Positions 21,520 through 27,042 of a stretch of DNA of 28,656 nt are shown in pieces (the first letter of the stretch is position 1; each line of letters begins with the position of its first letter). Made by a program: the position numbers and the translations under genes. The stretch lies in IMG/VR virus record IMGVR_UViG_3300031576_000241, positions 1 through 28,656 of that record. One strand, written 5' to 3'. The notes under the pieces are model-generated. The model was given only the letters and a program-made list of their open reading frames with translations. It did not search any database and was not told the DNA's origin. The stretch comes from a virus.

Positions 21520-22482
21520 CTAATCTATTCTTGAATTGGATGAATTTAAAATGATTCTCTTCTTTTCAATAAGAGGTAGTTTTTCTAGGCCTTTCACGTA
21601 ATCTTTAACCCAAGTAAAATCGTTAATATTATAATTCCCTGCTCTATCTTTCCCTATTCGATCTATCTTTCTCCAATGCCCCATCACTCTCCATCTATGA
21701 GACCAATCGATAGATTGGCCTATTAAAGAATCTTTAATTTTCGCTTTTCTAGGGCAAACATAAACAATATCTTTAATTGAATGGAATTTCTTTTCCTTAG
21801 AAATTCTATCTTTATATTTTATTTTGTATTTCTGTTTAGATAATCCAAAATCAAAGTTTTTAGAAAACAATCTTTGTAAAACAATTTCTTTAAATTTAGA
21901 TTCCAAAGTATTTTTTCTTTCATTGTTATAATCAATTAATCGATATGAACTATAATAAATTTTATCTTTATAAATTAATTTATTAATCTTAGATGTAAAA
22001 TTAAGAGGATTAATATAAAATTGCTTGGTTATTCTTTCTATATCTTTAAATATCATATTAACTAAGCAAAAAAGTCTGATTTTACATGGTTTTGTTTCTA
22101 TTGCTAGAATAGCTTCAATATGATGCCCACAAGTTAAATCATTAGGATTTGTTATTGTTTCAGTTATGTCTTTAAAAGTAAAAATAGTTCTTCTTTCATA
22201 AGCAAAAAAGCATGATCTGAAAGGCAAAGAAGTATCCCAAGTAGGAGGTAAAATTTCATGAGTGTTTATAATTTCATTTAAATTAGGCTTCCAATTTTCA
22301 GGAAAAACAAAATAAAAATGTTTAGCTTCAAAGATTGATTTTTTAATTAAATTAAAATCTTCTTGATTACTAATAACAGGGACCAAATAATCATTTTTTT
22401 CATCTAAAATTCTAACATCATAAAATTCTTCTTCTTCAACAAGCTTACAAAATATTTCAAATTTTTGTCTACAATCTAACAT
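21520..22482 (-). CDS. AT-rich 320-residue protein with C-terminal SHRW-GHWR domain
   Basis: The first 200 residues are a lysine/isoleucine/asparagine-rich unknown domain with few recognisable motifs (HHIEAILAIETKPCK). The C-terminal 60 residues contain IDWSHRWRVMGHWRKI, DFTWVKDYVKGLEKLPLIEK: a module seen, from memory, in many uncharacterised actinobacterial and phage proteins (x-HRW-x-V-x-GHWR ... W-I/V-x-x-YVKG-x4-P). The gene is markedly AT-rich, suggesting recent transfer. Ribosome site is weak. Function unknown; a toxin or defence-linked role is only one guess. Confidence 0.7.
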   Translation of the reverse strand: MLDCRQKFEIFCKLVEEEEFYDVRILDEKNDYLVPVISNQEDFNLIKKSIFEAKHFYFVFPENWKPNLNEIINTHEILPPTWDTSLPFRSCFFAYERRTIFTFKDITETITNPNDLTCGHHIEAILAIETKPCKIRLFCLVNMIFKDIERITKQFYINPLNFTSKINKLIYKDKIYYSSYRLIDYNNERKNTLESKFKEIVLQRLFSKNFDFGLSKQKYKIKYKDRISKEKKFHSIKDIVYVCPRKAKIKDSLIGQSIDWSHRWRVMGHWRKIDRIGKDRAGNYNINDFTWVKDYVKGLEKLPLIEKKRIILNSSNSRID

Positions 22483-22489
22483 ATGAAAT

Positions 22490-22846
22490 TCAACCTTTGA
22501 AATTTCTAACCTCTTCCCTTCTCGTGGATATCAAAGTCCTTAAGACTTCTATCTTCAATCGATCCATTTCGTATTTAACCTGAGCAATTAGATAAGCTTT
22601 TCTTGCCTCTCCCAATCCATTCAAGTATTGCCCATATACTGGCTCTGCTAACGCTTGTTGTTCCTTTGCTGCTTGAGATCCTTCATGAGGCATAAGCGAT
22701 GCCAAGTAAGACTTTCTTTTATCCTCAAGGTCTTCGTATAAAGCCTTAGCATTTGCCCATTCTTCTCCTGACTTCTCCGCTTTATTCACGTGCTCAATAA
22801 TGCTTTCTTCCAATTGAGCTATTGTTAAATTATTCTTCGTTTCCAT
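22490..22846 (-). CDS. Helical coiled-coil protein of early region
   Basis: Taking the ATG 22846, the protein has 118 residues, mostly helix: LTIAQLEESIIEHVNKAEKS, LYEDLEDKRKSYLASLM and YEMDRLKIEVLRTLISTRRE. It includes hydrophobic heptads and could dimerise. A longer TTG start at 22891 would add 15 residues without a ribosome site. It overlaps the preceding gene. Position near exonuclease and SSB-like genes suggests a recombination accessory, not proven. Confidence 0.6.
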   Translation of the reverse strand: METKNNLTIAQLEESIIEHVNKAEKSGEEWANAKALYEDLEDKRKSYLASLMPHEGSQAAKEQQALAEPVYGQYLNGLGEARKAYLIAQVKYEMDRLKIEVLRTLISTRREEVRNFKG

Positions 22847-23075
22847 CTTCTTTATTTTGATCTTCGAATGAAGAATTAGTTCCGTTTTCAATCCAGTTTA
22901 AAATCTCATTGATACATTCCTGACAAAGATCATAAGCATATGATTGAATATAATTACATTGAGATAGTTCCGATGGATTTGAATAAATAATAATATTGTG
23001 CTCATCAAAAGGCGCATTACACATAGATCTACACCGAGCACACAATCCAAATTGAGTTATTTTAATCTCTTCCAT
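22830..23075 (-). CDS. Zinc-ribbon-like early protein
   Basis: An 81-residue protein with CARCRSMC near the N-terminus and CQECINEI around residue 50, giving a CxxC-x3-C and CxxC arrangement likely to bind zinc. The C-terminus is acidic and disordered (NGTNSSFEDQNKEDGNEE). It begins after AAAGGATAAAT. No family is recognised. One of several small zinc proteins in this operon. Confidence 0.65.
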   Translation of the reverse strand: MEEIKITQFGLCARCRSMCNAPFDEHNIIIYSNPSELSQCNYIQSYAYDLCQECINEILNWIENGTNSSFEDQNKEDGNEE

Positions 23076-23084
23076 ATTTATCCT

Positions 23085-23438
23085 TTAAGGAAATGAAATA
23101 TCCGAATCTTTAGTAAGCAAAGACTTCACTTCTTTCATTTGGTCTTCTAGTTGATTCAGCTTCTTATAAAGCTCTCTTAATGCGTCCATAACTTCATTCT
23201 TCACTTGATCCTGTTTAGTAGGAAGTTTGAAGTTCCAATACTTTCCGTTCTGAGAAATCTCCAATTCTAACGAAGATCCCTCTTTCCATTCATCAGAATT
23301 GAATGATTTCAATGGAACCCAACCTGAAACAGTTCGGTCTCCTCCTTCCATTGCTTCTCTAAACACAATCCTTTTTTGAGGACCGTACTTACCTTCTGTG
23401 TCTTCTATTGTTTTAATCTCTGCTATCTTTACTTTCAT
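23085..23438 (-). CDS. Single-stranded DNA-binding (SSB-like) protein, putative
   Basis: The 117-residue protein has a beta-rich N-terminal domain of about 75 residues (KIAEIKTIEDTEGKYG, RIVFREAMEGGDRTV, SLELEISQNGKYWNFKL) that looks like an OB-fold and a helical linker, and ends with KDSDISFP. An acidic-hydrophobic tip of the form D-x-D-x-x-F is the partner-binding tail of SSB proteins. It is the second gene downstream of the homing endonuclease and close to the exonuclease, so recombination or replication SSB is likely. Similarity outside the tail is not certain. Confidence 0.6.
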   Translation of the reverse strand: MKVKIAEIKTIEDTEGKYGPQKRIVFREAMEGGDRTVSGWVPLKSFNSDEWKEGSSLELEISQNGKYWNFKLPTKQDQVKNEVMDALRELYKKLNQLEDQMKEVKSLLTKDSDISFP

Positions 23439-23752
23439 ATATTCTCCAATAACTTTAAAAGTTTAGTTTTTACTTTTTTGTCAATCTGTTCAAGCAAATC
23501 CACATGCTTTCCATGGAAAATCCATGAATCAATATCTAGATCAGTTATGATTTTGTTAGCTAAAGCCTTAGAAAATTCTAAAGCGAAAATGTCACTGTGA
23601 ATAATTTCGTTCCATGAATTGAATATGAGATCATCAAATTCTTCAGTAGTTTCTTCTAAAATTTTTTTCCTTTCTATTAAAACGTCCCAAAATGCTTTAG
23701 CTATCTCATGAATTTTTTCATTTATAATTGCACTTGTTTTATTAGAATTCAT
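23435..23752 (-). CDS. Hypothetical helical early protein
   Basis: Started at the ATG with the AAAGGAGAG site, this encodes 105 residues, mostly helix (INEKIHEIAKAFWDVLIERK, FALEFSKALANKIITDL, LEQIDKKVKTKLLKLLENI). Another in-frame start nine codons upstream has no ribosome site. The stop overlaps the next start by four bases (ATGA). It lies between the SSB-like protein and the homing endonuclease. No family is recognised. Confidence 0.55.
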   Translation of the reverse strand: MNSNKTSAIINEKIHEIAKAFWDVLIERKKILEETTEEFDDLIFNSWNEIIHSDIFALEFSKALANKIITDLDIDSWIFHGKHVDLLEQIDKKVKTKLLKLLENI

Positions 23753-23789
23753 ATTGCTCTCTCCTTTAACCAAGGCCATTCTTTCTTGT

Positions 23790-24269
23790 TTAAACTTTAT
23801 TTAAATAAGCAAATTCTTTATGATAAATTAAGGCTGCATTATTGTAAGCTTTTGCTGCATCAAATTCTTTTTCAAAAGCTCCAAGAAAAACTTGTTTCCC
23901 ATTATTACTAATAATCGAATACCATTTATTTATTTTTGGAATCCAATAAACGCCTTTATATTTATTGGTATAACCATTTTTACCTCTCTGGTTTCTTGAA
24001 TTTTCAGACGGGGTACAAAGTCTTAAATTTAATTTTCTATTATCTAATCCATCATGATTGATGTGATCTACTTGCAAATAGTCTGGAGCATTCAAAATCA
24101 ATCTATGCATTTGAATTTTTAAATATTTTTTAAACTTAATAGTAATTGTAGTTCTTGCGTAATTAACAGTTTTTCTTTTATGTAAATGCCATTTGTATTT
24201 ATTTAAAATATCAAAATCTTCATCATCTACTATTGCATAATAGTTTTTGGATAAATGGATCTTTTTCAT
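23790..24269 (-). CDS. HNH homing endonuclease with AP2 DNA-binding domain
   Basis: A 159-residue protein with two clear domains. The HNH nuclease region (about residues 55-95) contains MHRLILN and QVDHINHDGLDNRKLNLRLC (DHIN-H-x8-N pattern; catalytic His/Asn). The C-terminal AP2 domain reads YKGVYWIPKINKWYSIISNN with GKQVFLGAFEKEFDAAKAYN. Free-standing genes of this kind cut DNA in phage relatives lacking them and spread by repair. It overlaps the exonuclease stop (ATGA). The gene is AT-rich, fitting mobility. An earlier TTG two codons upstream is possible. Confidence 0.9.
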   Translation of the reverse strand: MKKIHLSKNYYAIVDDEDFDILNKYKWHLHKRKTVNYARTTITIKFKKYLKIQMHRLILNAPDYLQVDHINHDGLDNRKLNLRLCTPSENSRNQRGKNGYTNKYKGVYWIPKINKWYSIISNNGKQVFLGAFEKEFDAAKAYNNAALIYHKEFAYLNKV

Positions 24270-24976
24270 ATACAAATTTCCAATGTTTTTTCATGAAGCC
24301 ATGGCCATTCTTTTTTAGTTAGTTTATGAAAATATAATCCTTTAAATAATTCCAATGCACAAAGAAACTTTTGAAAACAGAAGTTAACATGTTCGTATTT
24401 AAAGGTTTTAATTTCTGCTGTTTCTCTGTTAATTTGCACACCCATCATTCCACAATCCTTAGAAATTAAGCCGCTTTCTATAGCCATTTCTCTATAAGCT
24501 GAAATCTGATAACCATTTGTTATTTTATATCTAGTAGAAGTTTTCCAATCTATTATCGTCTCTTCACCATTTACAGTGCCTATAAAATCGGTTGTCCCGG
24601 CTATGCCTAACTTTTCTGATATCATTGTCTTTTCACAATGATCCGCTTTGACATTGTTATCTATTACCCACTTCATAAACGCAGCTATATGAGTATTAAA
24701 AGGATTGTAAATATTCCCAGGCTCAGAAACTTTTTCAGGATCAAATTTTTGACCTGTTAGAATATTTGCAATGTGCTCATGAAGAGCTGAACCAAAGTTG
24801 GCAGTCCTAGTTTTAACTTCTTCTATCTTCTTCTCGGAATTCTGTTTATACCATTGAGCTAGCTTAGGATTGGCTACAGTGTTCTCAAGAATGGTTGTGA
24901 TTGACACTTTATTACCGTACCATCTCCATCCATCCTCATCGGTATAAACCTCTAAATTAGTTTCTAATTGTGTCAT
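24266..24976 (-). CDS. RecB/Cas4-type PD-(D/E)XK exonuclease
   Basis: A 236-residue protein with the full motif set: FGSALHEHI (H66, E67), GIAGTTDFIG (D130), TIIDWKTS (D143, K145) and NGYQISAYREM (Q157, Y161), as in phage PDDEXK_1 nucleases. It likely degrades DNA ends to make recombination substrate, paired with the SSB-like and HJ-type proteins of this operon. Its start overlaps the preceding gene by 20 bases. No single-strand annealing protein of RecT or Erf type is recognised in the window. Confidence 0.9.
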   Translation of the reverse strand: MTQLETNLEVYTDEDGWRWYGNKVSITTILENTVANPKLAQWYKQNSEKKIEEVKTRTANFGSALHEHIANILTGQKFDPEKVSEPGNIYNPFNTHIAAFMKWVIDNNVKADHCEKTMISEKLGIAGTTDFIGTVNGEETIIDWKTSTRYKITNGYQISAYREMAIESGLISKDCGMMGVQINRETAEIKTFKYEHVNFCFQKFLCALELFKGLYFHKLTKKEWPWLHEKTLEICI

Positions 24977-25163
24977 TTAATGGCCTTTCTATATTTAAAG
25001 TTTCTAGTAAGTTCTCCAACTCTTCTAAAGCGAAATAAGCGTTAGAAGCAAACTTCTCAGCATCATTAATAGCTTGTCTTACTTTCCTTATCTTAAGGGC
25101 GAGTTCATTTCTTATCTTCTCCGACTCTGCAATTAAGGATTCTAAATTGAGAATGCTATTCAT
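24957..25163 (-). CDS. Small coiled-coil early protein
   Basis: The ATG with AAGGAG six bases upstream gives 68 residues; an earlier ATG at 25181 lacks a ribosome site. The protein is one long helix (LESLIAESEKIRNELALKIR, YFALEELENLLETLN), likely a dimer-forming coiled coil. Its stop overlaps the exonuclease start, suggesting cotranslation and possible partner role. No family is recognised. Confidence 0.65.
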   Translation of the reverse strand: MNSILNLESLIAESEKIRNELALKIRKVRQAINDAEKFASNAYFALEELENLLETLNIERPLNDTIRN

Positions 25164-25173
25164 AGTAATCTCC

Positions 25174-25359
25174 TTATTCATATTGAAACCCCACGGTTTG
25201 ATCTTCAGAAATAGGCGTGTCTTGATCGTAATATTCTATAAGACAAGCCTCGCATATCCATTGATCAGGCCAAAGCTCTTGAAATGATTCTTGATGGGTT
25301 AAACAATATTCTGTGTTGACAGCGGGTATCTGTGAAGATACTATGAAGTTGCGTTTCAT
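25174..25359 (-). CDS. Small C-x2-H / CxxC metal-binding protein
   Basis: Started at ATG 25359 seven bases after AGGAGG, the product has 61 residues. It contains YCLTHQESF and WICEACLIEYYD, giving C-x2-H ... C-x2-C, a likely zinc knuckle of treble-clef or C2HC style. An earlier TTG would be one base from the ribosome site and is unlikely. Part of the early small-protein group. Function unknown. Confidence 0.65.
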   Translation of the reverse strand: MKRNFIVSSQIPAVNTEYCLTHQESFQELWPDQWICEACLIEYYDQDTPISEDQTVGFQYE

Positions 25360-25382
25360 TCTCAATCCTCCTTTGTGGGTTT

Positions 25383-25419
25383 AAGGCCTTCAGTCCTTCC
25401 GAGACTCGAAGGCCTTTTT
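25383..25419 (+). terminator. Hairpin with T run pointing against the operon
   Basis: AAGGCCTT (25383-25390) pairs with AAGGCCTT (25409-25416), with inner AGTC (25392-25395) and GACT (25403-25406). On the plus strand the stem is followed by a T5 run (25415-25419), so it fits a Rho-independent terminator for antisense transcription. On the minus strand only A residues precede the stem and no T run follows. The stem ends about 12 bases before the ribosome site of the next gene. Confidence 0.6.
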
Positions 25420-25600
25420 AGTTCTTAAGAAAGTAAACTACCATACAACTAATAAAACCTCCGAACATCATTCCGATCATAAACCACATATACCGATCAT
25501 TCTGCTTAACGTAACTTTCGATTGCTTTATCAGTCTTTTCTATCTGCTTCTTAGATAAGTACTCTATCGCTGGCTTTAGTTCTTCGTAAGTTCGATTCAT
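25418..25600 (-). CDS. Small tail-anchored membrane protein
   Basis: A 60-residue protein with a charged helical N-terminal half (ELKPAIEYLSKKQIEKTDKA) and one C-terminal membrane helix (YMWFMIGMMFGGFISCMVVY) with LKN end. This is tail-anchored topology with the N-terminus in the cytoplasm. The ribosome site AAAGGAGG is strong. Such early membrane proteins often mediate superinfection exclusion or host takeover; the role here is unknown. Confidence 0.65.
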   Translation of the reverse strand: MNRTYEELKPAIEYLSKKQIEKTDKAIESYVKQNDRYMWFMIGMMFGGFISCMVVYFLKN

Positions 25601-25783
25601 TTAAATAACCTCCTTTCCGCTTTCTGGACATTCGTTATGAAAAAACTGCAATTCACCATCTTCATCCTCATCAAAATCGTAATCATCACCTTCCTCGAAA
25701 TCGATCCCACATCGACAACAGTCTCTATTGTCTTCCCAAGGAGCATCAAAGAACCATTGCCCATTCTCTTTCTTTGGTCTCAT
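25601..25783 (-). CDS. Acidic small zinc-binding protein
   Basis: A 60-residue protein with CCRCGIDFEEGDDYDFDEDE and FFHNECPESG: cysteines C22-C25 (CCRC) and H-x2-C, likely a zinc knuckle, in a strongly acidic chain that could mimic DNA. AAGGAGG ribosome site. Its stop overlaps nothing; the next gene start follows by one base. No family is recognised; DNA-mimic inhibitor is a speculative option. Confidence 0.6.
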   Translation of the reverse strand: MRPKKENGQWFFDAPWEDNRDCCRCGIDFEEGDDYDFDEDEDGELQFFHNECPESGKEVI

Positions 25784-25965
25784 GATTCCTCCTTTTTACT
25801 TAGATTAACTTTTTCTAAAGAAATCAAACGGCAACCTTCACCTATCGAAGAACCAAAAACCTTCTTACAATAATCTACTAACCTCTTATATTGAATCGCC
25901 GTAAGCCTAAACCCTACCCAGTGATTCTTCTTCTCCGTCACCTTTCGATCTTTCTTAATGTTCAT
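25780..25965 (-). CDS. Ribbon-helix-helix-like regulator, first early gene
   Basis: Chosen start ATG 25965 gives 61 residues: a basic arm, then HWVGFRLTAIQYKRLVDYCK and GSSIGEGCRLISLEK. This is the strand-helix-helix layout of Arc/CopG/MetJ proteins (beta strand WVGFRLT, helix A, Gly-Ser turn, helix B). A start ten codons upstream would include the promoter -35/-10 and is rejected. With the promoter at 25974-26002 the message would be nearly leaderless. It is the first gene after the tandem operators, so it may repress the early promoter. Family assignment is by pattern. Confidence 0.6.
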   Translation of the reverse strand: MNIKKDRKVTEKKNHWVGFRLTAIQYKRLVDYCKKVFGSSIGEGCRLISLEKVNLSKKEES

Positions 25966-25973
25966 ATTTGTTA

Positions 25974-26002
25974 CTTGTATGAGTTTTGTTTTCATTTGTC
26001 AA
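25974..26002 (-). promoter_or_regulatory. Early promoter giving near-leaderless mRNA
   Basis: Minus-strand TTGACA (26002-25997, perfect) and TACAAG (25979-25974) have a 17-base spacer. The regulator ATG begins eight bases after the -10 box, so at most about two leader bases are expected. No Shine-Dalgarno sequence precedes the ATG. The -10 box matches 4 of 6 bases. Confidence 0.6.
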
Positions 26003-26180
26003 CAAGAATAAATAAACAATTATTCAATAAGATAAGAGAAATATAAGTACATCCTTATTTATCAGATATTTAGATGTTAAATTATTTTTAGAACAAGATA
26101 AGATAAAACTTATTATCTTAAAATACGCATCTACCTAATTGGTCGAAAATAAGATGTCTCTTTATTTTCCGCTTTCCCCA
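26003..26180. other. AT-rich noncoding stretch with AAGATAAGA repeats
   Basis: No gene is seen. AAGATAAGA is present at 26029-26037 and 26095-26103, and AAGATAA (26100-26106) pairs with TTATCTT (26113-26119). A weak inverted pair ACATC/GATGT lies around 26050-26076. This may be an easily melted region, a second origin candidate, or an untranslated early control region. I see nothing stronger here. Confidence 0.4.
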
Positions 26181-26185
26181 AACTT

Positions 26186-26222
26186 GCTACAAACAATGTA
26201 GCTTTGCTACAAAACGTGTAGC
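26186..26222. promoter_or_regulatory. Two tandem 17-base palindromic operators
   Basis: GCTACA-N5-TGTAGC occurs twice, at 26186-26202 and 26206-26222, separated by TTT; centres are 20 bases apart, nearly two helix turns, so two dimers could bind side by side and cooperate. The spacers differ (AACAA, AAACG), which shows selection on the palindrome arms. The site is between the holin terminator and the early promoter. A repressor encoded elsewhere or one of the two regulators here may bind. Confidence 0.7.
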
Positions 26223-26225
26223 AAA

Positions 26226-26270
26226 TAAAAAGGGCCAGCGCAGAAAGCTAAAAGCTTCCCATGCTGGCCC
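26226..26270 (-). terminator. Strong Rho-independent terminator closing the holin gene
   Basis: GGGCCAGC (26232-26239) pairs with GCTGGCCC (26263-26270) and AAGCT (26245-26249) with AGCTT (26253-26257). On the minus strand the stem is followed by TTTTTATTT, a classical terminator. It ends transcription of the lysis end and insulates the early control region. On the plus strand only CAGTCTTAAA follows, so action is mainly leftward. Confidence 0.85.
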
Positions 26271-26295
26271 AGTCTTAAACGCATTTAAAGCCCTT

Positions 26296-26469
26296 TTAAG
26301 ACGACTTCATGCCCTTCCTAAGGAACATGAAGGCTAAACCGTTTAGAACGGTTGTAATGGCATCCATGGCGCTCAAACCCCCAGACAAATAACCCCCTGC
26401 TGCTGTTAATGCAATGCCAGCTCCAACAAGATAGGTTTTTTTACCAGGTAGAAAATTTAATGGGTTCAT
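26296..26469 (-). CDS. Holin-like small membrane protein
   Basis: Started at the ATG with a TCAGGAGG site, the product has 57 residues. Two hydrophobic helices: TYLVGAGIALTAAGGYLSGG and MDAITTVLNGLAFMFLRKG, separated by a short Ser/Asp turn, with a basic C-end. This two-helix layout with KKTYLVG-type start is common to class II-like phage holin candidates. Upstream in-frame extension (to 26712) covers the small RNA and lacks any ribosome site, so is rejected. The lysin partner is not seen nearby except the M15 domain protein. Confidence 0.65.
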   Translation of the reverse strand: MNPLNFLPGKKTYLVGAGIALTAAGGYLSGGLSAMDAITTVLNGLAFMFLRKGMKSS

Positions 26470-26496
26470 AAATACCTCCTGATAGATAGTATAAAC

Positions 26497-26610
26497 TAAA
26501 AACCCCGGCCAAAGCCAGGGTTTTCTCTTTACATTATCTTTTGAACAACATAAAGTTCTCGGTATGCAACGAGAGGGTTCAATCTTATCCAAAGAGTGCT
26601 GGTTAGTCAA
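26497..26610 (-). ncRNA. Three-hairpin small RNA with own promoter and terminator
   Basis: Minus-strand TTGACT (26610-26605) and TAAGAT (26587-26582) are 17 bases apart; transcription should start near 26575. The RNA then folds into consecutive hairpins with almost no gaps: CGAGA/TCTCG (26570-26574 with 26557-26561), CTTTATGTT pairing with AATGTAAAG (26547-26555 with 26527-26535, two G-U pairs), and a terminator stem (26499-26509 with 26514-26524) ending in a T5 run. The transcript would be about 78 bases. No gene lies inside. Target unknown; the terminator sits 30 bases before the holin gene. Confidence 0.65.
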
Positions 26611-27042
26611 GTCTAACAATTTAAAACAGGCTCGTTCAAAAGCTCTTATCAAAAAGATTTCTCTTCCCGACAGCTTTATACTGGCCCGGAAGATGGTTCG
26701 GCACATAGGCACCTACCGAGTGTAGCCACGTGAAAATCCACGTAAGCGGGTAATCAGCAACCTGCTTGGACAAACTAAAGTCGGCTATTCCTAAATAGCT
26801 ACCATGAGCTGATCATTAAAGTTTAATTTACTCTCATTAATAATGGGGGGTAGGGGGGCAACTCTTCTCTAACCCTCTAGCATTACCTAGCCTGGGCAGT
26901 TGATTAGTAGTTAGGTAATGCAGACATGACTAGTTAGCTATAAGTGTGTTAAAATAAATTAAACCGAAAATTTTTGAAATTTAAATTATGAGTATTTTAC
27001 TTTGGATATTACTAGGCTTCATTATCACAATTGTTTGGAAAG
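26611..27042. other. Noncoding stretch with inverted repeats and G-runs
   Basis: No convincing gene is seen. Elements include GCTATT/AATAGC (26784-26789 with 26794-26799), AAGCGGG/CCTGCTT (around 26744-26767, one wobble on the plus strand), ACGTG/CACGT (around 26729-26744), a GGGGGG-TA-GGGGGG motif at 26845-26858, and a perfect 10-base inverted repeat GCATTACCTA (26880-26889) with TAGGTAATGC (26912-26921). A 21-codon plus-strand frame at 26988-27053 lacks a ribosome site. Structured RNA or a protein-binding locus are both possible. Confidence 0.45.

Noticed and set aside
26100-26119. AT-rich hairpin as a second terminator
   Set aside because: Seven A/T-dominated pairs with no T run after it; too weak to call, so listed only within the AT-rich region.
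26470-26712. Extended N-terminus of the holin-like protein
   Set aside because: The open frame continues to 26712, but it crosses a promoter, three hairpins and a terminator, and only the ATG at 26469 has an AGGAGG site.
26640-26800. A tRNA in the noncoding stretch near the M15 gene
   Set aside because: GTTC-like loops and hairpins occur, but no acceptor stem, anticodon arm and T-arm line up at tRNA spacing on either strand.
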